The notes beneath the pieces were generated by a model that was not told where the DNA came from, did not search any database, and was given only the letters and a program-made list of their open reading frames with translations. 64,000 nt of DNA from Fragum whitleyi. Its lineage: Eukaryota > Mollusca > Bivalvia > Cardiida > Cardiidae. The position numbers and the translations under genes were made by a program. Below, in pieces: positions 12,128 through 23,068 of the stretch (position 1 is the first letter of the stretch; every line of letters begins with the position of its first letter). Location: the NCBI GenBank assembly GCA_948146395.1, contig OX411545.1, positions 17,056,526 to 17,120,525 of the forward strand, in the 5' to 3' direction.

Positions 12128-12260
12128 TAGCGTTTGATGGTTTAATTGATAACGCAATTAAAGGCCGATGCCAATCAATAATCTGTAAAGGTGTTTGTTG
12201 GTTTATTAATTGTACAATTAAAGATCAATGGTAATCAACAATCTGTATATCATTGAAAAC
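12128..12260 (+). repeat. Two-copy tandem duplication of about 62 bp
   Basis: 'gtttgatggtttaattgat...caatcaataatctgtaaagg' is followed directly by 'gtttgttggtttattaattg...taatcaacaatctgtatatc'. Both lie within the foldback element. Confidence 0.6.
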
Positions 12261-12418
12261 ATGCCTTTAATTTAACTCGTTTTCGGCATACAAACCTTTT
12301 TAATTTTGTTTCACGCTATTGAAACATCAGTATGATTTAAGCATTCTTGTCGCAATTGCAATTACCAAATTGAGTGATTATATCAACGCTTTAAATACCA
12401 ACTAGAAATACCTAAATA

Positions 12419-12650
12419 CCAGCCCGATTTGCTCAGTTGTTAGAGCACCGGACTTCAAAACCATTGGAGTTCGTCGGCGTGGGTTCGATTCCCGTGCTGG
12501 TTCACTAATAAAAACTACTTGTCTTTCGGATGAGACGTTAAACAGAGGCCCCGTGAGACGGTGCTTTACACCGAGCACGTTTAAGAGCCATGGCGGAACT
12601 CAGCAGTAGTTTCAATAGCACAATATATTCAAAGGTTAAACATTACGCGT
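12419..12650 (+). mobile_element. tRNA-derived SINE (family D) with conserved central domain
   Basis: The head (12419-12505) keeps tRNA-like A and B boxes ('gctcagttgttagagc' and 'gggttcgattccc') and a 6-of-7 acceptor pairing (CCAGCCC with GTGCTGG). The anticodon stem does not pair, so it is not a working tRNA gene. The following 'cttgtctttcggatgagacg' and 'aggccccgtgagacgg' resemble a domain I remember from widespread invertebrate SINEs (possibly MetaSINE-type). Confidence 0.6.
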
Positions 12651-13052
12651 GGCGACCGTACAATACAATCTTATCAATTCTATTATTTGACTAATTATAC
12701 ATTAACACTTCAAAGAAGATTTGTACTCAATGTGGCTTTATAAAATAATAACTATACAAAGTCAACGTTTGAAAAAGAATAAAAAAAAGTTCGAAAATAG
12801 CCTCATGAAAATTATATTACGAGTGACTGATTTAAAATGGTCTTTTGTTTATTATTTTCTTGATTATTTTGTGATTATTTTTGCCAAAGAGTTCGAGATA
12901 TAGGCAATTTATATAAATAAATAAATAAATAAATTTTTCGTAGTGTCTCTTTTTTTCTTGGACAACACCCAACACAACTTTCAAAAAAAAAAAAATCACC
13001 GAAAAATGCGTTTCTATATAATCATCACCCTTTATTGTCTTAATTATATTAT

Positions 13053-13160
13053 TGGGGCCGGTTTAAGGGGCCGGTTTAACCGATGGAAAATCGATATTGG
13101 GGCCGGTTTGACCGATTTGGGGCCGGTTTGACCGGGGGCCGGTTTGACGAGGGGCCGGTA
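13053..13160 (-). repeat. Inverted minisatellite of GGGGCCGGTTTGAC units
   Basis: Five to six copies of 'ggggccggtttgac' or 'ggggccggtttaa' form the reverse complement of the block at 11689-11803. They abut the right arm of the foldback element. Confidence 0.8.
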
Positions 13161-13424
13161 TGACTGTAAAGCCTTCAGACTGTACTTTGTTAAAATATGG
13201 GGCAATTTTATGCAACCGCCATGCAGTTGCTTGTTCTGTACAAAATCACCCTTTTCCACAATGTTTTGGCTATACCGCTATAGCTATGGCGGTCTTATGT
13301 TGCCCAACTGCTAGTGCTCACGAATAGCTTCATTTTGATATATAATATACCTGGACATACTGTTTTTTCTTGGCTAATGAAGTGCCCTAAATATTGGGTC
13401 TTAAACACTTTACATGAACCTTAA

Positions 13425-14688
13425 ACCAATATATTAAATATTGGAACCGAGTTGACCGTGACGAGTATACACTAGGCCGAGTTGCCGAGTTACAAATTGT
13501 CCGAGTTGACCGGTTACTTTGCCATTTGGCATCAAACCTTGTTGAAAAATGTGAAATAATCATAATACAGCTTACATTATACATTTTAAGTTGACTTCAT
13601 CTACCATACACTGTGGTTCACCAACTTTTCATTGTCAATCTGTCTACTCATGAATCATGCGTTTGAGATTCCCGCTTATCTAACCGGTATTACTTACTTC
13701 CGTTAGAAATACAACATCTGATACTTCTAATGTATCGTACAAGGGGGGGGAGTAAATCAAAGCGCTTTAAGCGCTGAAGGCCTGGTTTATAAACAGGCAA
13801 GGTGACATTTGAAGGTATGCACTCCAATTTTTAATCTTTTTTTTTTTTTTTTTTTTTAGCAAGACTTTTTTTAGGCGAGGGAAACCAAGGGTTCCATTTA
13901 CCTATAGGGATCGTAAGCCACATCACGAACTCACTTCAAAGGAAAAGTGTCGAACGGTATGCTCACTATATACTGAGTCCGCCAAAAACAACCAATTCCC
14001 AAGGTATAAATTACTACGCCCGATACCGCTTAGCAGACAGGCGAAACTCGCGTTTTTATAATTTTAGTTGAATTGATTGGTTTGCTACTAGTCAGTCAAT
14101 TTATCCATTAGATCATTCCGTCTAATAATCGTAGTATTCAGCTGTTTTTCTAGGGGCACAAGCTCGTCGGCTCTTTCTTTTTCATTGAATTGAATTCCAT
14201 AAAGAAGTCGTATTTTACTGTTGGAACACATGAAATTGAGAGAGTCAATTTCTCCTTTCCTACAATATTGTCCACCCTATACTCATACCTCATTATTTTT
14301 TTATTTCTACCCTATATATATATCAAATTACATTCATTTTTATCTATTGTATGCAACCTGTTCCAAGTTGGCCCAGTCTAAAATTTTGTCGTCTGTTAAA
14401 GGGTTTAAGGATAGGACAAGGCTTTTATTTTTTCTGATTTAGATTAATCCTTTACAAGACATTGACAAATGTTAAGACAGGTCCAAATTGTAAAGGGTTG
14501 CAGATTACGTACAAAATGTTGGCAAATTAGTAAAATTTGTAGCAGAAAGGGTTAGCACAGCGTAATGATATGCAAGCATTGCGTTGAACACACAAAGCAC
14601 TTTGTTTTGCACAAAAGTTGATGACGTAAACTAGACCTATCTTTTGCCCGCGTGTGAGCACAAAAAGCCTACGTAGTACACTCGTTGA

Positions 14689-14726
<38 letters not shown>

Positions 14727-15262
14727 GCGATTATCTTTTTCCTAGGCAATTTTCAGGATACAGTATTGTTTCCTATGGCCTGCTGTTGTTGTTGTTGTTG
14801 ATTGTATAATCCTCCTCTTGATAGGAGCACCGTTCCAGGAACGTATAAATCCAAACAAACGAACTAAACTGTAACTTCTCGAACACAAAAAAAGAGTTTA
14901 TTATTTAGGCCTACGAAGGGTTGACACGGTCGCCATTACAGTTCGGGTTTTGCAATGCTAGCTTCTTAATATGTATTTTATAGTAAAAGTCTCTAGAGAT
15001 TTTCTCGACAGTGGACGTATGCTTAAGCATCCCTGGGACAATTCTCAGCACAGATTCAGCACAAAGAAGAACCTTCATTATGATGGGCCAGGAGTTGAAA
15101 TGCTAAACTAGGCCAAAAACGAAGGGAGTTATGAACTGTTTCGAAGTTGGGTTTTCTGCACCTCGGCGTAAATGTTCACTCCCCGGATTATTATTATTAT
15201 TTTTTTTTTTTTTTTTTTTTTGTAAAAAATCAAGGTTCGGTACATGAGTTTTCCGTCGTACA
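13425..15262. other. Unrecognised stretch with poly-T tracts
   Basis: No gene seen. It contains long T runs at 13838-13857, 14692-14724 and 15200-15221 and a short (GTT)n block near 14784. The open frames at 14190-14442 overlap each other and look random. Confidence 0.4.
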
Positions 15263-15263
15263 T

Positions 15264-15828
15264 TTAAGCTGCTCTTTCACAGATTAGGAAAATGCAGTTT
15301 TTGGTGTGGGGTATTTTTTGGAAAAATTAATCGGAAATTATGACTTTATCGTGTAGAAAACTCTACAATAATAAGTACGTCCTGGTAGGGCTATGAAAAA
15401 AAAAGACAGATATTCCTGAATTAAGAGGAATTCCATTCTGAAAAAATAAAGCAACTTCTTACGCCTTAAATATTATTCTTAAATTTTGGACCATCAATTT
15501 TTGCATGCAATTCCGCCTGTTTGTCCAATTCTATTTAAGTGAAGGGCGAAGTAGGTGTCAATTAGGTAACTTCATATCAATACATGCGAAAAATTAAACA
15601 TTTTACATGAAAAATAACATTTTTGTATTTTATAGACATTATATAAATAGACTGGTTCCGTCACTGACCTTGCCGCTTCGAACATTTAAGCTACATTTTT
15701 TTAAAATGAGTTGTTATTAGTGACATAACCATGTGCAATTCTTTACCATCGGAAAAATGCACAAAATTCCTAATCTAAGAACCAGTTTTGTAATTTTTCG
15801 ACGAAGAACTGTAAAAGAGCAGCTTTAA
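15264..15828. mobile_element. MITE-like element with TIR AGCTGCTCTT...
   Basis: 'ttaagctgctctttcacag' at the left is matched in inverted orientation by 'ctgtaaaagagcagctttaa' at the right. 'gattaggaa' (left) and 'ttcctaatc' (right) also face each other. TTA is present on both sides. Length is about 565 bp with no coding capacity. TTA/TTAA targets fit Harbinger or Kolobok, which I cannot separate here. Confidence 0.5.
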
Positions 15829-15900
15829 AGAAGGAAAATAAGAAGTGAAAAAAGATACTGTCTAAAAATTCAGCCAACTATACTGCCCAGACGCGTACAT

Positions 15901-16295
15901 CAGTGGCGGATCCAGGGGGTCGGAGGTGGGGGGTCGAAGGAACCCCCCTTTGAAGACCTATATTTTCATTTTCATGTAGAATTTTGATTCACCCTTCTCC
16001 TACTGATCACGTCATAATCCTGTTGTGAGCAAGACTTTGATCGTGAGACAGTATAAACTTAGATCAGCCTGCATAGTTATGCAGTCTGATCTTAGCATTT
16101 ACTGCCTGCCATTTAAATGAATGTTTGTGGGGGAAAATCACGAGGAAGTCTTTTAGATATATCAAAAATTGGAAAATTTATAAAACAATATTTTAATTCA
16201 GTAGGATAAGGGTTATAATTGTGTAATACGACGAAAACGAACCCTCTTTTTTGTGTGTTCGAACCCCCTTTACAGAAATTCTGGATCCGCCATTG
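15901..16295. mobile_element. hAT-like MITE, 395 bp
   Basis: The left end CAGTGGCGGATCCAGGGGG and right end 'ctggatccgccattg' form a 15-bp inverted repeat with one mismatch. 'ccccccttt' and 'ccccctttac' lie just inside the ends. CAGTGGCGGATCCAG is a terminal sequence that recurs in many animal hAT elements. I could not find a clean 8-bp target duplication, so it may be old. Confidence 0.6.
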
Positions 16296-17304
16296 AAAAC
16301 ATAGAGAAAACCCAAAACAGTTCTAAATGTCTAGTTTCTTGTTTCGCTTTATACTCAGAACTAACCCTTTTACTACATTCTCATCAGAGTTGCAGTAAGA
16401 GGGTGAATTTTAGTTTTAAGATCAAAGTACATGTATTTCAACAATAATAGCATATGCCCGGTGTTGTTGGTATTTGTTGGAATCGTCTCGTCAAGATGAT
16501 TCCAATGAGTACCCACAACATAGGGTTTCATTAAGCAATAAAGATTTAAGACTGGCTTTATCCTCTCTTATCTGAAAGTCTCATCGTTCAGATGGAATTC
16601 AAAGTTATTACAAATTGATATTTTTCGCAAGCTTCCAGTAGAGGATTTTAAAATAGATGTTTAAGTTGGAAATACAACATTGAATAACACGGAAGAAGAC
16701 TAATGTAAGGCCTACTATTTTTTATATCACTCAAATAATAATAAAGATCATTTAACTAAAAATGGTAGAATACTTTTTATTGCATCCACAACCAAAATTC
16801 AAACAAATTTTAACAGAATGTACGGAAAAGTGGTCAGAGAACTACGGTACAGATTTACACAACTTATAGTCAGTGTATCAAATTGACTGAAGAAAGGTCC
16901 TTTTTGTTGGAAAATGTTTTCAGATGTACACGAAGTCATCAAGTAACAGCATGTAATATGCATGTATATTTATTATTCATATCCCTTTAACCAGTTAAAA
17001 AAAAATAAAATAATAATAATAATTCGTAAATTGCTTCATGTGTAAAATTACATTTCATATTGTATATTGTAAATGCCTAGCTATTCGCATTTATATGTAA
17101 CAAAAATGATATGTTAATTATAACTATTTTGTGGTGAGTTACTTAGTCTGTCGCCCAGTGCGCCAAAAGCGCTATAAAATTTCACTTAATGCACATACCA
17201 TTTAGGCATTTACCCATCTGACGAACTTTAAGCCTTTTCGGGCTAACGAATAGCTATATATCAAGTGACAAAGAGTCAAACATAATTAAAACGGCACTTG
17301 AGAT
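16296..17304. other. Unrecognised stretch with one hairpin
   Basis: No gene seen. 'gttgttgg...ggaatcgtctcg' and 'gatgattccaatg...cacaac' around 16460-16520 form an imperfect hairpin resembling the palindrome centre at 60877. Confidence 0.4.
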
Positions 17305-17566
17305 TTAGTTTGTACTATTTTTTAAGTTCGATTGCGACGAAATCTGAAGCTGATAGAGTCGCTCTCGAACACTGAATTCAGATAATTTCACGCCCCCTGA
17401 GAAAGGTAGTGGCTTAAACCTAATGCTACACAATTCTACAGCTGGGTGAACTGGGGATCGCTTTTTAGTGTATTGCCCATAAACACACCCGGGAGACGTT
17501 GGGGCTCGAACCACGGACCTCCAGATCGCGGGTCGACTGCATTTACCACTAGGCCACCTAGGCAAT
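17305..17566 (-). mobile_element. tRNA-derived SINE (family B), reverse orientation
   Basis: On the minus strand the head reads 'gcctaggtggcctagtgg' (A box) ... 'ccgtggttcgagcccc' (B box). A body of about 180 bp follows. An open frame of 86 codons covers it but is a by-product of the SINE. Confidence 0.55.
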
Positions 17567-17639
17567 CACTCGGGTTTTCAAAGTTAGAATAGGTGATTCC
17601 ATAATTTCAGAGTTGAGTTGGCCCTGCCCTATCACGCTT

Positions 17640-17930
17640 TAATTTATGGCCAATCAAATTTAATGAATGATTTATATACATGTAAAGGTTATCCAAGGAA
17701 CATTCATGTGAAGTTTGGTAAAAATTGACCTATTACTTTGGGAAGAGAAGATATATTTAAAATGGAAATAAACTCCGCCCTGTCACGCACATATTTAGAC
17801 GTCAATCCGAATTTCTTTCAAACTATTTGATTAAAGGATGACCAAGGGAATAGTCATGCAAAGTTGTGTGGGGATTGGCCCAAGGGTTCGGGAGAAGAAG
17901 TTCGAGTTTTTCAAGAATTTTGATTTAAAA
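17640..17930 (+). repeat. Fragment of a HINE-type tandem core
   Basis: Two degenerate units share 'aaggaacattcatgtgaagtttg' / 'aagggaatagtcatgcaaagttg' and 'gaagagaaga...'. This is the same style of unit as in the cores of the pearl/HINE-like elements. Confidence 0.4.
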
Positions 17931-18074
17931 AAAAGAACCTCTCCCATATTTTGGGGTCATTGAAAATTTCTAGAACAAGGTTAAGATGACATGGTCGGTT
18001 TTTGATCTTCTTTAAAAAATCTAACACTATTTGCTGAAATTGATCTTTGAAGTGTGGGCATGAACTGAGGTCTA

Positions 18075-18950
18075 CGCATTAAAAGGTGGTTGAAGCGCGA
18101 TTATTCGACGTCGTGGCGTCATTTAGGGACCAACTCCTTTTCATCCTGTCAAAATTCATGTTCAAATAATTTCTTATTCAATATGTCAATTTTCACAGAG
18201 AAAGTTTCATTAGGCAAGATAAAGAACGCCCGAGTTATTCGTTTTATTTCTCTACACATTCGAACCAAATAACAGCTCTTAAACGCTATCGATTATTGAA
18301 TTTTAACGTTTGTTTGCGTTCTTTTTTTTTTTTTTTTTTTCTTTTTTCACTGTTTTGTAATTTTTTTTTTCCACTAAATTGTCCGCCGACCTATGCTGAT
18401 TTTTTGGTATACTGTGGCAAGGCAAGGATACTTCACATTTTTTTCCAAGTAAAATGTTATGTCTTCGGGTTAGACTTTTTGTAAATTTTAAGCGATTTTT
18501 TTTTGTCGAGTTCGGCGTCGCTCCAAAACCATCTTTTCCAAGCTATGCTCGTTTCACGCCAATTTACGTGCAAAATGATTTTCTTAAAAAGAAATAATAA
18601 TAAATTACGTTTTATTGTAAAATACACGTATATACTTCAGAAGTATTCAATTTGAAATAAATTTATGAAAAAAAGTAAAAGTTATTTGCATATTTTATTC
18701 GTTAAAAAGGATACTTTTGAGAACGTTGGCGCGACGTTGAAGTATCCAGTGATTTACTATATCTTTGAGTAATCTTATTCTTTCAAAAATCTAACCCGAG
18801 GACATATCAATTTTGATAGAAAAAAGTTATAAGTAAAATGGATGGACAACAACATATTTAAAAATTCAGTATAAGTCACCAGACAAATTTTCGAGAAAAA
18901 CGTCGGTATTTACAGAAACTGCGAAACCGCGAAAACAGCAGCGTCAAAAG
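18075..18950. repeat. Diverged copy of the TTAA-flanked DNA transposon of intron 1
   Basis: Blocks of this segment match the element at 25064-26354: 'gtcttcgggttagac/ttttttgtaaa', 'aaaatctaacccgaggacat', 'ttgtccgccgacctatg', and 'aagaacgcccgagttattcg' in inverted orientation. The internal inverted pair 'gtcttcgggttag...ctaacccgaggac' (about 18461 and 18794) is kept. Clear terminal repeats are not. Confidence 0.5.
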
Positions 18951-19542
18951 CATAAACATTTAATACGTTACATCCTATTACATTTCTAACATAAGAAGCA
19001 ATTGGCGTTTTTGGGATAAAAATCGGTAAATTATTTCCAAAAATAATTGACATTTACTAAATGTGGTTCCTAAAGGGGGCCGGGGCGTGATGACGTCTAC
19101 TCTACGATATAAAATCCATATTCATGACTTGCATATGGAAGCGGATATATTAAGTTCAATGCGGTATCATTATTCAAGATTTTGTGACATTTTGATTTTT
19201 GGACCTACATTGATCCACTTTTTGTCCGCAGTTACCTTAACGTTTGATCTTCAAAGGCTTCACAATCATGCAAAGACCACAAAGACCGCACTGATGTTAT
19301 TGGGTACGTTTAGAACTTTGAGGTTTCTCTACTGTTGTTACGTTTCTATTTCTGTTCATATGGTTTATACACGTGTTATATATCAAAATATTCGTAATCA
19401 AATTCTATATAATCGAGTATCATTTTCAAATGCGAAAGAACATCATTTTGAAAATTTAAGTGAGGAATAATTGCGACGTTCAGCTAAAACTTGTATGTAA
19501 GATGTAACACCGGTTTTCTCTCTAAATAGATTATACAGTATT
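18951..19542. other. Unrecognised stretch; one 135-codon open frame
   Basis: The frame at 19063-19470 (plus) has no recognisable domain, no splice context and no start context that sets it apart. I do not call it a gene. Confidence 0.4.
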
Positions 19543-20414
19543 TTTAGCTCACCTGAGCACGAAGTGCTCAAGGTGAGCTATTGCGATCGTACAATGACTG
19601 TCGTCCGTCGTCAGACAGCTTTCATATTTGGTATAAAGCATCATCTAGTGGGCCTCTACCAAGTTTGTTTATATTTAAGACCCTGGGGTCATATTTGGGC
19701 TTTGCCCGAGCGCATCCCTTTTAGCTCATCTGAGCACGAAGGGTAAAAAATGAAAATATTCTTCTATGAAACCAGATGGTAGACAGCTTTCATATTTGGT
19801 ATGTAACTTCATCTAGTTGACCTCTACCAAGTTTGTTCATATCAAGACCCTAGGATCATATTTGGGCTCCAAGCGGGTGACACACCTTTTTACATAGAAT
19901 CAAAGAGCGAAAACCTTTTAAGATCTTCTTTTCCGAAACCAGAGGGCACACAGCTTTCATATTTGCTATGTAGCATCATCTAGTGGGCCCCTACCAAGTT
20001 TGTTCATATCAAGACTCTGGGGTCATATTTAGGCTCCGCCCGGGCACATCCCTTTTAGCTCATCTGAGCATGATGGGTGAAAATAGGAAAACTTTCAAAA
20101 ATCTTCTTCTCTGAAACCAGAAGGCAGACAGCTTTCATATTTAGTCTGTAGCATCATCTAATGGACCCCTACCAAGTTTGTTCATATCAAGACCTCTGGG
20201 TCACATTTGGGCTCCACCTGGGTGCATCCCGTTTTTACATAAAATCAAAGAGCGAAAACGCATAACTGTCTTGCTTTTGGCTGAACACATTCCATGGTAT
20301 TGATCTTATGTAGAAATCATCTCCTTTTTGACATCTGCCTATTTAATTAATATGATGTCACAGGGGTCAAAGATACGCAGGTGAGCGATCTAGGACCACC
20401 ACGGTCCTCTTGTT
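19543..20414 (-). mobile_element. Pearl/HINE-like repeat element, copy 4, reverse orientation
   Basis: It opens with 'agctcacctgagcac...gtgctcaaggtgagct' and closes with 'ggtgagcgatctaggaccac...ggtcctcttgtt'. The core holds five units with 'ctttcatatttgg' and 'gtttgttcatatcaagaccc', the same core subfamily as copy 1. It serves as the uninterrupted reference that exposes the two insertions in copy 1. Confidence 0.65.
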
Positions 20415-22940
20415 TTAAATCCTGACGACGTATTTTGTTGAAAATTACTACATGCTATGTCGAAAGCGTATTGTATTCGTGACTCAAAGGCAAATCGAAA
20501 GAAATTTTAAAAACAAAAAGCCGTGGATGGTTTTATCGACTTGGCTATGAAGAAGTAAGACTACGAAAATAAAAGCGTTACGCCCTTTAATTAGATTATA
20601 AGTGATCTGTAATATCTTCAGTTTTCATTGCAATCTTAAAATACTTTATTGTGTATTTTTTTTTGTATAGTTTGCGAAGATATAATTGGAAGGATCTATA
20701 TTCAGTAGTTTTTATTTTATTTCTAGAAAACGATGTGGAGAAAAATGTCACGCTTTGCGTCATTTGTAAATTGCAGCTTTTTGTACGGTCAAAAAAAAAA
20801 AAAAAAAAAAAAAGGAAAAGAAAAAAGAAAGAAAAGGGGGGGGGGTAGTTGATTTAAAAATTATTTCAAATATAAAATATTGTTTCTTTTAATTGATTTT
20901 GTAAATGAAATTCGATCTCTATGCTTACAATATTAAGTACTTGCTAGTTATTTTTGCGTGTGGAGGTCGAATGTCACACTACTGATATATGACGTTAATT
21001 ATAAGGTGATTTGAAGAAGCGGATAACCTGCGCCTATAGGACTATAGTAGATTGTGATAGAATATGATGAAATGTTGTGATAAAAAGATAATTTCGTTTG
21101 TTTGACTTTCATACATCATATTTGAGTAATGATTAGAGCTGTAGCTACGAGGTTTAAGGGGGGAAATCACTGAGATACCTAATAATAAGCATTTTCATAT
21201 ACAAGATATCAAAATTATTTGTCGATTAACTACACCTTTCATATTGACCTGAAAAATAATAATAAAGCAGGCTATGATATATGTACAGGTGGAACTGACA
21301 TAATTTACAAAAATTCAACACCGTAAAAATTTTGTAATAATGTACACTAACAAAACGGCACACGTCGTGGAAAGTTTTTCGCATTTTCGACGTTATGTAA
21401 ACTTACCCAGAAACGTGTGCTGCGGCACTCCGTTCTTAAATCTTGACAAACGTAGGGAGAATATGATGAAATCATAGTTTTCGAGTTAGTTTGACGTCTC
21501 CAATACGCCCCTGACAGGATGTCACTGCGTCTTGAACAGCCCAGCTAAGTTTTGTCGCGCGCTTTTTCTAGTATGCCCCACGTCCTTTGCGTTTTCATTA
21601 CGCCTTTCAGATCGCATCACGGGCTTACTGAGCGTGACGTTCACTGTGCCCTTCGTGATCTCGTCATTAAAATGAAGCCCATGCAATCTCCGTTCCTTTT
21701 CGTTCTACAAGTTTTCTAGAAAGCGGTGCAACTTTTCCCGTCCTTACCAGGTTTGTAATTTGTCAATAAAGGCCACGTTAGGTTTATGCCCCGTTGACTA
21801 CGTCAATACTGTTGTTCCCACGTTATGCCTTATTGTGTCCTTACTGCGTCCTGATTCGATCAGGTCCTCGCTACTTTTGTTTAAAATGTTCAAAATTCAC
21901 TCACGTCAGCCAATACCATAAAGATCGCATCACGTCCTGAATCTGAAGCTAATGCTATTTGGTGATGCTTTTAAGTTTGGCTTAATTGTCGTTGAATTAA
22001 AAGGTTGTCTGGAAAAGAATTAATGTAACACTGTTTTCCTTTATACACAGGATTTCATTTTATTTAACTTAATCTAATCTAATATCAAATATATCTAGAC
22101 ATATTATCAAAATGCTCATTAATATAATCATAATAGTGAAAACAAATCGAAATGTCATGTTTCAAAAGTAGGTTCTATTTTCTTATTATGAATGATTTCC
22201 TTTCCACAAAAAACAAAAAAACAAAAAAAAACTTTAATATCAATCAGATATATCTCATTATTTAAGAAAACCTTGAGGAAATTAAAAATAAATCCTTTCA
22301 AGTTAGTTTCACTGTATCTTTTTCATCACATTCTTTGCTAGTATCATACTTTTTTTCAATTTTAAAGTGTGTGTGATTGTAGATTTTAGGCCCCTCCATG
22401 CTCTAGGCATAATATAGGCCTATGGTAGGTTATGGGCCTTGGGAGAATGTAATACTAATGAAAAATATGAATATGAGTAGAACTCCTGGTAAATTCGTGA
22501 GGAATTCTGCTTTTTGCTCATATATCTATTCACATTTTCCTAATTTTTAATCTCATTTCTTTTCACTTTTCCAATTATTAATCTGAAATAAACCAGACAA
22601 CATAATACCCCTTTTAATGAGAGGATTTGAAAGTGAAGAATAAGCTTAAATCATTTTCATTGGAATTGATGGTGGGAAATACAACCTAAAGCACAGTTAT
22701 TGAAATAAAATTTCATCGATCAAATAATTAACTTGTTTTCAAAATTAGATTTAGAAAAATATACAAAATAATGGCATAAAAACCCCTGAATGAAAATGGA
22801 TAGTGAAACGTCTAAACAATTTGGAACAGTGGTGAAACGTCCAAAAGTGAAAATGTCTCAATAGTGAAAAGACTTGCTTCGGTTGAAGCTGAAAACGAAT
22901 GGAGTGTAACCGACGGGAAGTAGGTTCACTGCGCATGTCT
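20415..22940. other. Unrecognised stretch, upstream flank of the KATNIP gene
   Basis: No gene recognised. It contains an A22/G10 tract (20789-20846). A relatively GC-rich block at 21360-21900 has degenerate 'acgtc/ctgcgtc/ttacg' words that may be a decayed minisatellite. Most of the rest is AT-rich without visible structure. Confidence 0.4.
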
Positions 22941-23061
22941 TATTTACCTAAACAATGATGGCGGCCAAATCCTGTGTACAAACATGTTTTGAATTATTTA
23001 TTTGTTCCTAAGTCGAAAAATCGACAGTCATTACCAAACCGACCCTTCGATATTTGTAAAA
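22941..23061 (+). promoter_or_regulatory. KATNIP: 5' leader/promoter region of KATNIP with ATGGCGGC motif and uORF
   Basis: 'caatgatggcggccaaatc' at about 22953-22971 contains ATGGCGGC, the core of the YY1 site often found at or just after start sites of TATA-less animal promoters. The first ATG (22955) opens an 18-codon uORF that ends with TAA at 23009-23011, before the KATNIP ATG at 23062. An in-frame TGA at 22990-22992 shows that 23062 is the first possible start in its frame within the contiguous leader. Confidence 0.45.
22955..23011 (+). CDS. Upstream ORF (18 codons) in the KATNIP leader
   Basis: It starts with tandem ATGs (ATGATGGCGGCC) and ends in TAA 51 bases before the main start codon. 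If the transcript begins upstream of 22955, it would be met first by scanning ribosomes. If transcription starts inside the ATGGCGGC motif, it would be absent. No peptide function is implied. Confidence 0.3.
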   Translation: MMAAKSCVQTCFELFICS

Positions 23062-23068
23062 ATGGACC
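23062..23068 (+). CDS. KATNIP: KATNIP exon 1 (7 coding nt, Met-Asp)
   Basis: 'aaaATGGACC' is followed by a perfect donor GTAAGT at 23069. It ends in phase 1. Joined to the next exon, it gives Met-Asp-Arg-Gly followed by a run that reaches RKAER, parallel to the human start Met-Asp-Gly-Gln...RKAER. Purine at -3 and G at +4 support the start. The exon is tiny, so identification rests on the phase match and the Met-Asp start. Confidence 0.6.

Larger units (their letters stand above)
10944..13424. mobile_element. Foldback-type element with about 290-bp inverted arms
   Basis: The left arm (10944-11240) and right arm (13140-13424) are inverted copies of each other. They share 'ttaaggttcatgtaaagtg', 'tgtccagga/tatattata', 'gctatagcggtatagcc' and 'ttgtacagaacaagcaactg', at an estimated 80-85% identity. 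A further inverted copy of the arm's inner end is at 11606-11680. Inside the arms are blocks of 'gtcaaaccggcccc' (11689-11800) and the reverse complement (13053-13160). The centre holds an internal duplication (12128-12260) and a tRNA-derived SINE. No transposase is seen. Confidence 0.65.

Noticed and set aside
12419..12505. Functional tRNA gene (TCA in the anticodon position, which could suggest a selenocysteine or suppressor tRNA)
   Set aside because: The anticodon stem does not pair, the acceptor has a mismatch, and a SINE body follows. It is a retroposed tRNA-derived head.
19063..19470. 135-codon plus-strand frame as a gene
   Set aside because: No domain, low-complexity composition typical of chance AT-rich frames, and no supporting splice or promoter signal.
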